Positions 18,914-26,562 of a stretch of 64,000 bases of DNA are shown here, piece by piece (the stretch's first letter is position 1; each line of letters begins with the position of its first letter). The stretch is from Pseudomonas sp. 102515. Lineage in GTDB: Bacteria > Pseudomonadota > Gammaproteobacteria > Pseudomonadales > Pseudomonadaceae. Position numbers and translations under genes: made by a program. The stretch is from NCBI RefSeq assembly GCF_031085165.1, contig NZ_JAVHTY010000001.1, forward strand, positions 930,001 to 994,000. The letters are read 5' to 3'. Below the pieces are notes generated by a model, which saw only the letters and a program-made list of their open reading frames with translations, was not told where the DNA came from and made no database searches.

Positions 18914-19834
18914 ATGTTCAAGCCCAAGCTTCGCCTTCTCGCCGGTCTCGTCCTGGCCGCCACCTGGGTCAACCTGGCCCAGGCCAGCGCCCCGCTGATC
19001 GGCGTCCTGACCTCCAAGCGCGACAACTTCCGTACCCTGCTGATCAACAATGTCGAGGAACGCGCCCATACCCTGGACGCCGATCTCTTCCTGGAAAACG
19101 CCAACAGTGACAGCGCCCTGCAACTGCGCCAGTACCGCAACCTGATCGCCGCCCATGTCGATGCGGTCATCGTCAATCTCATCGACGACAGCAATACCCA
19201 GGAAATGCTGTCCCTGGCGATGAGCAGCAAGGTGCCGCTGGTGTTCATCAACTATCGCCCCAACGTCTCTCCCCTGCCCGCCTATGCCGGCTTCGTCGGC
19301 TCGGACGAGGTGGAAGCCGCGACGATGCAGATGGAGGAGCTGGCTCGCCGTGCCGGCTACAGGGGCAAGGTGGCCATCCTGATGGGCGAACCGGCCCACC
19401 CGGCGACCAAGCTGCGCACCGAAAGCGTCGAGAAGGTCGTCGCCAAGTACCCCGACATGCAGGTGGTGGTGAAGGCCTCGGCCAACTGGCAGCGCAGCGA
19501 GGCGACCGAACGCGTCCTGCAGTGGGTCGACAAGGGTGTGGCCTTCGATATCGTCGCCGCCAACAACGACGAGATGGCCATCGGCGCGATCCGCGGTCTG
19601 GAAAAGGCCGGCAAGCCGCTGGCGAAATACCTGGTGGGCGGCATCGACGGCACCCCCGACGGGCTCCAGGAGATGCGCGAGGGCAAGCTGGCGGTCAGTG
19701 TGCTGCAGGACGCCAAGGGCCAGGGCCAGGGCGCGGTGGACATGGCCCTGCGGCTGGCCAACGGCTCCACCAGCAGCAATCTCACCCGGGTCCCCTTCCA
19801 GCTGATCACGCCGGACAATCTGGCGTCCTTCTAG
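18914..19834 (+). CDS. orphan periplasmic sugar-type binding protein
   Basis: A 306-residue exported protein of the type I periplasmic binding family (Peripla_BP_4, as in ribose or AI-2 binders). The signal peptide ends near AQASAP. It shows the alternating fold with VDAVIVNLIDD, the hinge region VPLVFINYRP, FDIVAANNDEMAIGAIRGLEKAG and VGGIDGTPDGLQ. No ABC permease or ATPase gene is adjacent. It lies 15 nt after the chemoreceptor stop and probably shares its mRNA, suggesting ligand presentation for taxis. A good intrinsic terminator follows. The ligand cannot be told from sequence. Confidence 0.88.
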   Translation: MFKPKLRLLAGLVLAATWVNLAQASAPLIGVLTSKRDNFRTLLINNVEERAHTLDADLFLENANSDSALQLRQYRNLIAAHVDAVIVNLIDDSNTQEMLSLAMSSKVPLVFINYRPNVSPLPAYAGFVGSDEVEAATMQMEELARRAGYRGKVAILMGEPAHPATKLRTESVEKVVAKYPDMQVVVKASANWQRSEATERVLQWVDKGVAFDIVAANNDEMAIGAIRGLEKAGKPLAKYLVGGIDGTPDGLQEMREGKLAVSVLQDAKGQGQGAVDMALRLANGSTSSNLTRVPFQLITPDNLASF

Positions 19835-19884
19835 CCCTCACCGCAGGCAGGCTGTCCGTTTCCGGCAGCCGCCCTGTCCCGACC

Positions 19885-19921
19885 AGGCGCCCTGCCCCGT
19901 CGGACGGTCAGGGCGCCTTTT
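19885..19921 (+). terminator. intrinsic terminator after the binding-protein gene
   Basis: AGGCGCCCTG and CAGGGCGCCT form a perfect 10-bp stem with a 14-nt loop, followed by TTTT. It lies about 50 nt after the binding-protein stop and just before the end of the convergent autotransporter gene. Confidence 0.8.
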
Positions 19922-19922
19922 C

Positions 19923-22900
19923 TCAGAAGCGCCAGCTGAGCCGGGCCTTGAGGTCCTGGTCCTTGGCATGACTGCTCAGCTGTCCGTCATAGTCCAACCC
20001 CAGCGATACCGTCTCGCTCAGCGCCAGGTCCAGGGCGCCGCGCACCACCGCTGCGTCCCGCGCAATGGGCGCCCCCACCAGCTTGAAGTCCGGACCACCG
20101 GCGAAGGCCGACTCATGCTCGGGGGTAGTGTCGCCGAAGGCATGGCGCCAGCCCAGCGTCGCGCTCGGTATCACCTTCAGCCCACCCAGGGGCTTGGCCG
20201 CCAGGCGCAGACCCAGGGTGCTGAAGGTCGCATCGGTCGTCTGCCGACGACTGTCCAGCTCCAGCGTGCCGCTGCGTTCGCGAAAGGCATCGGTCTGCAG
20301 ATGCACCTGGGCCAGATTGGCGAAGGGCTCCAGACTCAGGCTGCCCTGCTCGATCCGATAGGCCAGTTCGCCGAAGGCCTGGCTGGTACCGGCGTCGTAC
20401 TCCGGCGCCAGGCGCTGGTCGTTACCGAGGATCGCCAGGTTGCGCCGCGCCTCCACCCGATGCCAGCTATGGGCCAGGCCCAGCTTGAGGCTGAGGGCAT
20501 CCCACTGCTGGCCGGCATAGAGGCCCAGGTGGTAGTCCGTGCTGTCTGCCGAGCCGGATTCACCGCGCAGGTCGAGATCGGTGTGGCCGAAGCCCACCAG
20601 CCCGCCGATGCGCCAACCGCCGTCCAGGGGCACGTCGCTGCCGATCAGCAGGCCACGGCTGTGGCTGTCCAGGCTGCTGGCGTCGCGACTGCCGTCGTTG
20701 CGACCCCAGGCGCCGAGGGCCTGGGTCCAGACCAGCCCGCGCTCGCGACTACCAGCCAGACCCTGAATGCCGGAGCTGGACGGAAGCTCGTCCTGGGCAT
20801 CGCTCAGGCGGTCGCTCATGGCATTGCGCACCAGCCGGCTGTTTTCCACCAGCACGGTCTTGGTCGAGGCGTGCAGTTCGTTGCCCAGGCTCTGGAAGGT
20901 GCTGCGGGCGCCGGCGGCGTTGGTCGCGGCCACCTGCTTCCACAACGCATTGCCGGCCCCGGCGCTATCCAGGCCCGGCGCGGCGGCGCGGGCGTTGCGG
21001 CCGTCGGCCAGATCGGCGAAGGCCATGCCATTGCGCGCCAGGCTCAGGGTCGCCTGGTTGGCGTCATAGCTCAGGGTCGGGGTGAGAAAGGCGAAGTCTG
21101 ACTGGATCTGGCCGAAGCGCCCACTCAGGCCATTGCCCGCGCTCAGCATCTGATAGCTGCCCAGCGGCTGCCAGTAGGGGCTGGAAACCAGCGCCAGGGT
21201 GGCGCCATTGACGGTGATGCTGCCCGTGGCCACCAGGCGATCGGCGCGGCCGCTGGCATCGGTCTCGACCTGGTAGATCGAGCCCTGGTCGAGGCTCGCG
21301 TTGCCGTTGACGTTGAGTTGCCCCACCGAGTTGCCAGGCGCGAGGATGCCCCCCTGGGCCACGCGCAAGCTGGCGAGACTGCCATTGCCGCCGAGGGTGG
21401 CGCCGTTATTCACAGTGACCGCCGAATTGCCGAGGTTGCCGTTGATGGCCAGGCGGCCCTGGTTGACGCGGGTGGTACCGGCGAAGTCGCTGTTGCCGGT
21501 CAGGCTCAGGGAGCCGGCCCCGGTCTTCACCAGGCTGCCGCTGCCGTGCAGGTTGTTGGCCAGGCTGCCGTTGACCGACTGGTCCAGCACCAGGGTGGCA
21601 TTGTCGGTGATGTCGCCGCTGCCGAAGGCTTGGGCATAACCGCGCAGGGTGCCGCCGTTGATCACCGTCCCGCCGCTGTAGGTATTGAAGCCGCTGAGGG
21701 TGAGTTCGCCGCTGCCGTTCTTGGTCAGGCTGCCGCTGCCGCCGATGTCGTTGCGCCAGGCGTCGCGGGCGTTGAAGCCACCCTGGCTCGCGTCCATGTT
21801 GACGCTGACATTGCCATTGAAGGCGGCGTAGCCGTCGGCCGCGGCCATCACGTTGAGGCGACCGTAGCCGTTGGATTCGTCGATGACCACATAGCCCGAA
21901 GACAGCTCGGTGCTGGCCAGGATGTCGCGGCGCTGACTGGCGGTGAGATAGGGAAAGCGCGTTTCCAGCAGCACCTCGGCGTTGACCGGTACCACCGGTG
22001 CCAGGTTGGTCGGGCCGACGGGGGCGAAACCGTAGGTCATGCGCGCGGTGTACAGCGCTCGCTCCTGGGCATGCTGGGATTGCTGGTCGGTGGCCGGATC
22101 GATCCTGTCCACGCAGTTGTTGATGTCGCCGCCGCACTGCTGGGCGAAGTAGGCCTGGGCCTGGGCGAAGGCATCGCTGCGCAGCTGGGCGTTGCTGACC
22201 AGGTTGTCGATGGCGAAATAGGTGGCGGTGATGCGGCCACCGATCACGTCCAGCGGCGAGTGCATGCCGGCGACGATGCGGTTGTTGCCCAGCTCGGAGG
22301 CGCGGAAGAGTTCCTCGCCCAGGCGCTGGGGCACGGCGTAGCCGAAGCCCATGGCCGCCAGGTAGGCCGCGTTGGTATGGCCGCTGGGAAAGCCGCCGTC
22401 GCTCTGCGGCGTGGCGCTGAGCGCCGGGCGCAACGACAGCGGCACGATGTCCACGCTGGCTTGCCGCCAGGGCCGCGGATACTGGTAGGCGTTCTTGGCC
22501 GGGGTGGTGGAGGCATCGTTGCGGATCGCCTGGACCAGCTGCACCACCTTGCCCAGTTGCGAGTTGGCGTCGCCAGCACCGTTGCCGTTGTCGTTGTACT
22601 TGGTGGTCTGGGTGGAGGCGTCGAACACCGGGATGGTGGTGAAGGCGCGGGAGCCAGCCAGGTAGCCATTGGCCAGGGAACCCAGGCCGCTGATCAGGCT
22701 GTAGCTCTGGTCGCGGCGGTCATCGTAGTAGGCCGCTGTCTCCTGGGCTTGGGTGCGGGTCTTCGCGAGGTCGACCACGTACTGGATATTGCCCTGCAGG
22801 ATGGGCGCCCCGAAGGCGGTGGGCGTGCCGGTGTTCCAAGTGGCGCCGGGCGTCCAGAGCTTGTTGTAGCCTGACAGCAGATCGACGCCATTGATGGCGT

Positions 22901-22997
22901 TGTTGCCCGAACGGCTGGCCGCCTGCACCGAAAGCGCCAACAGCGACGCCGCGAACACGACCGTCAACATCGCGGGCTCGTTACCTGAACGTTTCAT
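19923..22997 (-). CDS. PAP2-family acid phosphatase autotransporter
   Basis: A 1024-residue exported protein from the ATG at 22997 (AAGGAG ribosome site; another in-frame start at 23027 has no such support). A signal peptide covers residues 1-26. A PAP2 phosphatase domain follows with all three motifs: K168..R175-P176, P204-S-G-H207, and N239-R240 then H246 and D250. Next come passenger-associated repeats (GGTVINGGTLRG type, about 420-560) and a C-terminal autotransporter barrel ending in WRF. The enzyme is therefore likely displayed at the cell surface or released, liberating phosphate from outside substrates. Single-gene unit, convergent with the binding-protein gene. Confidence 0.92.
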   Translation of the reverse strand: MKRSGNEPAMLTVVFAASLLALSVQAASRSGNNAINGVDLLSGYNKLWTPGATWNTGTPTAFGAPILQGNIQYVVDLAKTRTQAQETAAYYDDRRDQSYSLISGLGSLANGYLAGSRAFTTIPVFDASTQTTKYNDNGNGAGDANSQLGKVVQLVQAIRNDASTTPAKNAYQYPRPWRQASVDIVPLSLRPALSATPQSDGGFPSGHTNAAYLAAMGFGYAVPQRLGEELFRASELGNNRIVAGMHSPLDVIGGRITATYFAIDNLVSNAQLRSDAFAQAQAYFAQQCGGDINNCVDRIDPATDQQSQHAQERALYTARMTYGFAPVGPTNLAPVVPVNAEVLLETRFPYLTASQRRDILASTELSSGYVVIDESNGYGRLNVMAAADGYAAFNGNVSVNMDASQGGFNARDAWRNDIGGSGSLTKNGSGELTLSGFNTYSGGTVINGGTLRGYAQAFGSGDITDNATLVLDQSVNGSLANNLHGSGSLVKTGAGSLSLTGNSDFAGTTRVNQGRLAINGNLGNSAVTVNNGATLGGNGSLASLRVAQGGILAPGNSVGQLNVNGNASLDQGSIYQVETDASGRADRLVATGSITVNGATLALVSSPYWQPLGSYQMLSAGNGLSGRFGQIQSDFAFLTPTLSYDANQATLSLARNGMAFADLADGRNARAAAPGLDSAGAGNALWKQVAATNAAGARSTFQSLGNELHASTKTVLVENSRLVRNAMSDRLSDAQDELPSSSGIQGLAGSRERGLVWTQALGAWGRNDGSRDASSLDSHSRGLLIGSDVPLDGGWRIGGLVGFGHTDLDLRGESGSADSTDYHLGLYAGQQWDALSLKLGLAHSWHRVEARRNLAILGNDQRLAPEYDAGTSQAFGELAYRIEQGSLSLEPFANLAQVHLQTDAFRERSGTLELDSRRQTTDATFSTLGLRLAAKPLGGLKVIPSATLGWRHAFGDTTPEHESAFAGGPDFKLVGAPIARDAAVVRGALDLALSETVSLGLDYDGQLSSHAKDQDLKARLSWRF

Positions 22998-23182
22998 CAG
23001 CTCTTCTCCTTGGCCCTGTGGATACAACTTGTTACAAGCTGTCCTGGGGCGGCGAGACTAGAGCGGTGATATGACGGTGTGGCGGCGATTTGGAGGCGGT
23101 ATCACGACATCCCATGACGCTCGGGACCGTGACCTAGAGTCCGGCGGGGAGCGGGTGGCAGTGGGGGGGTGGTAGGGACGCG

Positions 23183-23707
23183 CTAGCTGCGGCGTAACCC
23201 GTCCAGATCACACCAGAGGTGCAGCTTGGCGAGCAAGCTATCCCCCACGGCGACCGCCAGCGGCTCGCTGCCGAAGAGTCTGAAGCCCGCCTGCCCGTAC
23301 AGTGCCAGGGCGGCATGATTGCCCTCGGTCACCGTGAGCTGAACGACCCTGAGCCTGGGCAGCCCCTGCGCATGGGTCAGCAGTTCGTCCAGCAGGCCCT
23401 TCGCGATTCCCAGACGCCGATGACGATCAGGTACGTACAGCCCGAACAGGGTCGCCTTGTGCCGGACCTTTTCCCGTGTCTCGAGGCCAAGACCGACAAC
23501 GCCCAGCAGATCCGCCCCCTGGGTTGCTCCCCAGACCCGCTCTTGCGCCTGGTCCTTCTCTTGCAGCCGACGCTGCCACCAGTCGAGTGGCAGTGCCGCC
23601 CGCTCCTCGGGGCTGGAGGTGAAGGCTTCCGGATGTCGGGCATAGGCGCCCAGCATCAGTTGCCGGTAGGCGGGGGCCCAGGTAGGCCCCAGACGCTGGA
23701 TATTCAT
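23183..23707 (-). CDS. GNAT-family N-acetyltransferase
   Basis: A 174-residue acetyltransferase with the GNAT core: strand LFGLYVPDRHRRLGIAKGLL containing the acetyl-CoA-binding R/Q-x-x-G-I/A-like turn, then VQLTVTEGNHAALALYGQAGF, the usual last motif. I start it at the ATG at 23707, six bases after a GAGGAGG ribosome site; a TTG two codons earlier is less likely. Substrate unknown. It stands between the autotransporter and the DUF1654 gene, with no operon partner evident. Confidence 0.85.
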   Translation of the reverse strand: MNIQRLGPTWAPAYRQLMLGAYARHPEAFTSSPEERAALPLDWWQRRLQEKDQAQERVWGATQGADLLGVVGLGLETREKVRHKATLFGLYVPDRHRRLGIAKGLLDELLTHAQGLPRLRVVQLTVTEGNHAALALYGQAGFRLFGSEPLAVAVGDSLLAKLHLWCDLDGLRRS

Positions 23708-23766
23708 GGCCAACCTCCTCTTCCAGCGACAAGCCGCTTACGAAGCCAGCGCTGTGTCATGACCGC

Positions 23767-24009
23767 TCAGAAATCGTCGTAGCTGACCTTCCAGAACAGG
23801 TCGATGCTGCCGTCATCGCGATGGGCCACGATCAGTCCTTCGGTCTCGCCAAAGGCTTCAAGCAGCAGTTCCCAGTCCTCGTTGCTCGCTTCCAGGCGCT
23901 CCACATGGACGTGCTTGTCGATGACCCCGCGCGCGTTGTTCACCAGCCGCGACACCCGCATCGTCAGGCGATCATAGGAGGTCAGCTGGGATGACTGGCT
24001 CTGGGCCAT
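23767..24009 (-). CDS. DUF1654 family protein, SOS-controlled
   Basis: An 80-residue cytoplasmic protein of the pseudomonad DUF1654 family: SYDRLTMRVSRLVNNARGV near the start, then EDWELLLEAFGETEG and DDGSIDLFW. Molecular function is unknown. I start it at the ATG at 24009, which has GGAG nine bases upstream; the ATG at 24024 would sit three bases from a LexA box and have no ribosome site. The LexA box implies induction by DNA damage. Confidence 0.85.
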   Translation of the reverse strand: MAQSQSSQLTSYDRLTMRVSRLVNNARGVIDKHVHVERLEASNEDWELLLEAFGETEGLIVAHRDDGSIDLFWKVSYDDF

Positions 24010-24026
24010 GGGCACAGGCTCCATAA

Positions 24027-24042
24027 CTGTTCTTTTATACAG
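24027..24042 (-). promoter_or_regulatory. LexA (SOS) box upstream of the DUF1654 gene
   Basis: On the coding strand the core reads CTGTATAAAAGAACAG, that is CTG-N10-CAG, embedded in TACTGTATAAAAGAACAGTT, close to the E. coli consensus TACTGTATATATATACAGTA. It lies 18 nt upstream of the chosen ATG. Confidence 0.8.
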
Positions 24043-24460
24043 TAGTTCTCGAGCCAGCTGATTGGCAAGTTGCCAGGCACCTCAATCCGTCAGCGGCCCC
24101 TGCAAATCAACGTCGGGGGACCCTGTTCGCCCTGCGTTGGCCCGAGAGGAAACCCGGGGTTCCCCATGATGGCGACGCGCCGTCCATCCAGGAATAGCCA
24201 CCAGCCATCTCTGGAAAAGGCGTGACATGGATCACTTTTCCATGACCGGGGTCAGACCAATCCACAACGCTCAGGGCGCTCTCGATGAGCGCCCCGCGTC
24301 CCGCCGGGCTACCGCCCGGTATCGGCGAGCAACGAAGGACTGCACCTCCATGGCGTCAGGTATTCAGAGCCCGTCCGCGGGCCTAAAGATATCGCGATAA
24401 CAAACCACCGTGAATCCGGCTGAGGTGCTTCCACCCGGCCCTCCTCTCCAGGTAGTCCAC
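24043..24460. other. gene-free stretch before the second chemoreceptor gene
   Basis: About 420 bases with no convincing gene. It contains an interrupted dyad at 24212-24242 (TGGAAAAG / CTTTTCCA arms with an inner GTGA/TCAC pair). No terminator or RNA gene was recognised. Confidence 0.5.
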
Positions 24461-26377
24461 ATGCAGCACAATGGCTGGAATTTCCTCAGCAACATCAGCG
24501 TCCGGGCCAAGCTGGCGCTCGGCTTCTCACTGCTCATCGGCATGATCCTGCTGGTGGCCTACACCGGATGGCAGGCTACGGACGCCCTGCGCGATCGCAG
24601 CGAAAGAATCGGCGACATCTCCGGATTCAGCACTCTGGCGCGCGACATGCGCATCGAGCGACTCGTCTACATCGTCAAGGCCGACGATGCCCAGGCGGCC
24701 AAATGGCTGGCTGCGCTCGACAGGCTCGAAGCCCAGTTGCAGAGCATCATTCCCAACTTCAACTCGAAGACCAACGAGGCCTTGCTGAGCGAAGCCCAGG
24801 CCGCCCTCAAGCGCTATCGGGACTTCTATAACCAGGTCGTGACCGCCACACGAGAGCGTGCGGCCGTCCAGCAGGCGGCGACTGCGACGGCGGGAGCGGC
24901 CAACACCTATCTGCTGGCCTTGGCCACGGCGGCCAACGCCCAGGAAGGGCGATCCGAAGATCGCCAGCAGTTGGCAGCCCTCTTCATCGACCTGCAGCAG
25001 ATGCGCATTGCCCTGCGTAGCTATGCCACCACGCCCACCCAGGAAAACGAGGCCGCTGCCCATGGCGCCCTGGACAGTATCCAGGCAAAGGTCAAACGAC
25101 TCGGTACGACCAGCACCCTGCCGACCGAGACGCTGCAGAAGCTTGCCAATGAACTCGCCGGCTACCAGCAGCGCCTGCAACAGCTGATCACCACCCAGGT
25201 CCAGGTGGATCAGGGTCAGGCCGGTATCACCACCACCATCACCACGTTGCTATCGGTGGCCGACAAGCTCACTGCGATCCAGAAGGAATTCCAACTGACG
25301 GATGTGAGCGGTGCACGTCAGCTGTTGCTGGCATGGCTGGCCATCGCGATCGCCCTGGGGCTCCTGGGCGCCTGGCTGATCACCCGGTCCATCGTCCGCC
25401 CGCTGAAGGACACCGTCCTCCTGGCGCAGACGGTCGCCAACGGTGATTTCACCCACCAGCTGGATGTCACCCGCCAGGATGAACTGGGCGCGCTGCAGAC
25501 CAGCATGCAGCAGATGACTAGCAACCTCCGCGGGCTCATCGGCGAGGTGAAGGATGGCGTCGTTCAGGTCGCCAGTGCCGCCGAGCAGCTGTCGGCGGTG
25601 ACCGAGCAGACCAGTGCCGGGGTGCAATCCCAGAAGGTCGAGACCGATCAGATCGCCACTGCGATGCAGGAAATGACGGCGACCACCCACGAAGTGGCGC
25701 GCAACGCCGGGGCCGCCGCGCGCTCGGCGCTCGAGGCCAGTCAGCAGGCCCAGCAGGGTGACCAGGCCGTCAGCAAGGCGGTCGCCCAGATCGAGCTGCT
25801 GGCCGGCGAAATGGCATCGACCAAACTCGCCATGGCCACCCTGCGCGATCATGCCGACAGCATCGGCGGCGTGCTCGACGTGATCAAGGCCGTTTCCGAG
25901 CAGACCAACCTGCTGGCGCTCAATGCCGCCATCGAAGCCGCCCGCGCCGGCGAGGCGGGACGCGGCTTCGCCGTGGTCGCCGACGAGGTCCGCGGCCTGG
26001 CCCAGCGCACCCGCTCCTCGACCGACGAGATCGCCCAGCTCATCACCGGTCTGCACCAGAGCACCGATCGCATGGCGACGGTGCTCGACCACAACGTGCA
26101 GCTGACCGAGAGCAGTGTCGGCCTGTCCCGCGAGGCGGGCGAGATGCTCAAGCGCATCACCCGGTCGGTCAAGGACATCGAGTCGATGAACGAGCAGATC
26201 GCCTGCGCAGCGGAACAGCAGGGCACGGCGGGTGAAGAGATCAGCCGCAGCGTGACCAATGTCCGCGACATCTCCGAGCAGACCGCCGCTGCCAGCGAGG
26301 AGACCGCCTCCTCCAGCACGGAGCTGGCGCGCATCGGCGTACGCCTCCAGGAGATGACCCGCCGCTTCCAGGTCTGA
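24461..26377 (+). CDS. methyl-accepting chemotaxis protein
   Basis: A 638-residue chemoreceptor from the ATG at 24461; a GTG at 24410 has no ribosome site. TM1 spans about 16-36 (AKLALGFSLLIGMILLVAYTGW), followed by a roughly 250-residue helical periplasmic domain of the kind seen in HBM-type sensors (assignment tentative), TM2 about 286-307, HAMP, and a signalling hairpin with [21 protein letters not shown] near residue 480. The C-terminus lacks a visible CheR-tethering pentapeptide. Monocistronic: a long hairpin follows the stop codon. Confidence 0.92.
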   Translation: MQHNGWNFLSNISVRAKLALGFSLLIGMILLVAYTGWQATDALRDRSERIGDISGFSTLARDMRIERLVYIVKADDAQAAKWLAALDRLEAQLQSIIPNFNSKTNEALLSEAQAALKRYRDFYNQVVTATRERAAVQQAATATAGAANTYLLALATAANAQEGRSEDRQQLAALFIDLQQMRIALRSYATTPTQENEAAAHGALDSIQAKVKRLGTTSTLPTETLQKLANELAGYQQRLQQLITTQVQVDQGQAGITTTITTLLSVADKLTAIQKEFQLTDVSGARQLLLAWLAIAIALGLLGAWLITRSIVRPLKDTVLLAQTVANGDFTHQLDVTRQDELGALQTSMQQMTSNLRGLIGEVKDGVVQVASAAEQLSAVTEQTSAGVQSQKVETDQIATAMQEMTATTHEVARNAGAAARSALEASQQAQQGDQAVSKAVAQIELLAGEMASTKLAMATLRDHADSIGGVLDVIKAVSEQTNLLALNAAIEAARAGEAGRGFAVVADEVRGLAQRTRSSTDEIAQLITGLHQSTDRMATVLDHNVQLTESSVGLSREAGEMLKRITRSVKDIESMNEQIACAAEQQGTAGEEISRSVTNVRDISEQTAAASEETASSSTELARIGVRLQEMTRRFQV

Positions 26378-26385
26378 GAACAGCC

Positions 26386-26421
26386 CGAGCCTCTCCCACA
26401 GCGGCCTGCGGGAGAGGCTCG
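26386..26421 (+). terminator. hairpin after the second chemoreceptor gene
   Basis: CGAGCCTCTCCC and GGGAGAGGCTCG form a perfect 12-bp stem with a 12-nt loop, starting 8 nt after the stop codon. No T-run follows, so intrinsic termination is uncertain. Confidence 0.55.
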
Positions 26422-26501
26422 AGCCGTCAGGTTCTCCAACTCAACCGCCGGTCATTTCGGCTGAATCCCTAAGCCAGCGGCCGGTCATAAAGTGCCATCA
26501 T

Positions 26502-26539
26502 ATTGATATTATCAATGTCAGTTATCGGACATTGATATC
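26502..26539 (+). promoter_or_regulatory. nested dyads upstream of the GGDEF-EAL gene
   Basis: ATTGATATTATCAAT (26502-26516) is a perfect 15-bp palindrome. Its right half also begins a second dyad: TATCAATGTC (26510-26519) and GACATTGATA (26528-26537) are perfect 10-bp arms with an 8-nt spacer. The word ATTGATA therefore occurs three times within 36 bases, ending 24 nt before the ATG. Likely an operator; the regulator is unknown. Confidence 0.6.
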
Positions 26540-26562
26540 TCCCCTGCCAGTCCAGGTCACAC

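Noticed and set aside
16535-19399. Very long open frame on the minus strand upstream of the small lipoprotein gene
   Set aside because: It is antisense to the chemoreceptor and binding-protein genes, shows no protein-family motif and is explained by GC-rich codon bias. Only its last 93 codons form the lipoprotein gene.
26502-26516. ANR/FNR box (TTGAT-N4-ATCAA) upstream of the GGDEF-EAL gene
   Set aside because: The half-sites are spaced by three bases, not four, so the FNR-family spacing is not met.
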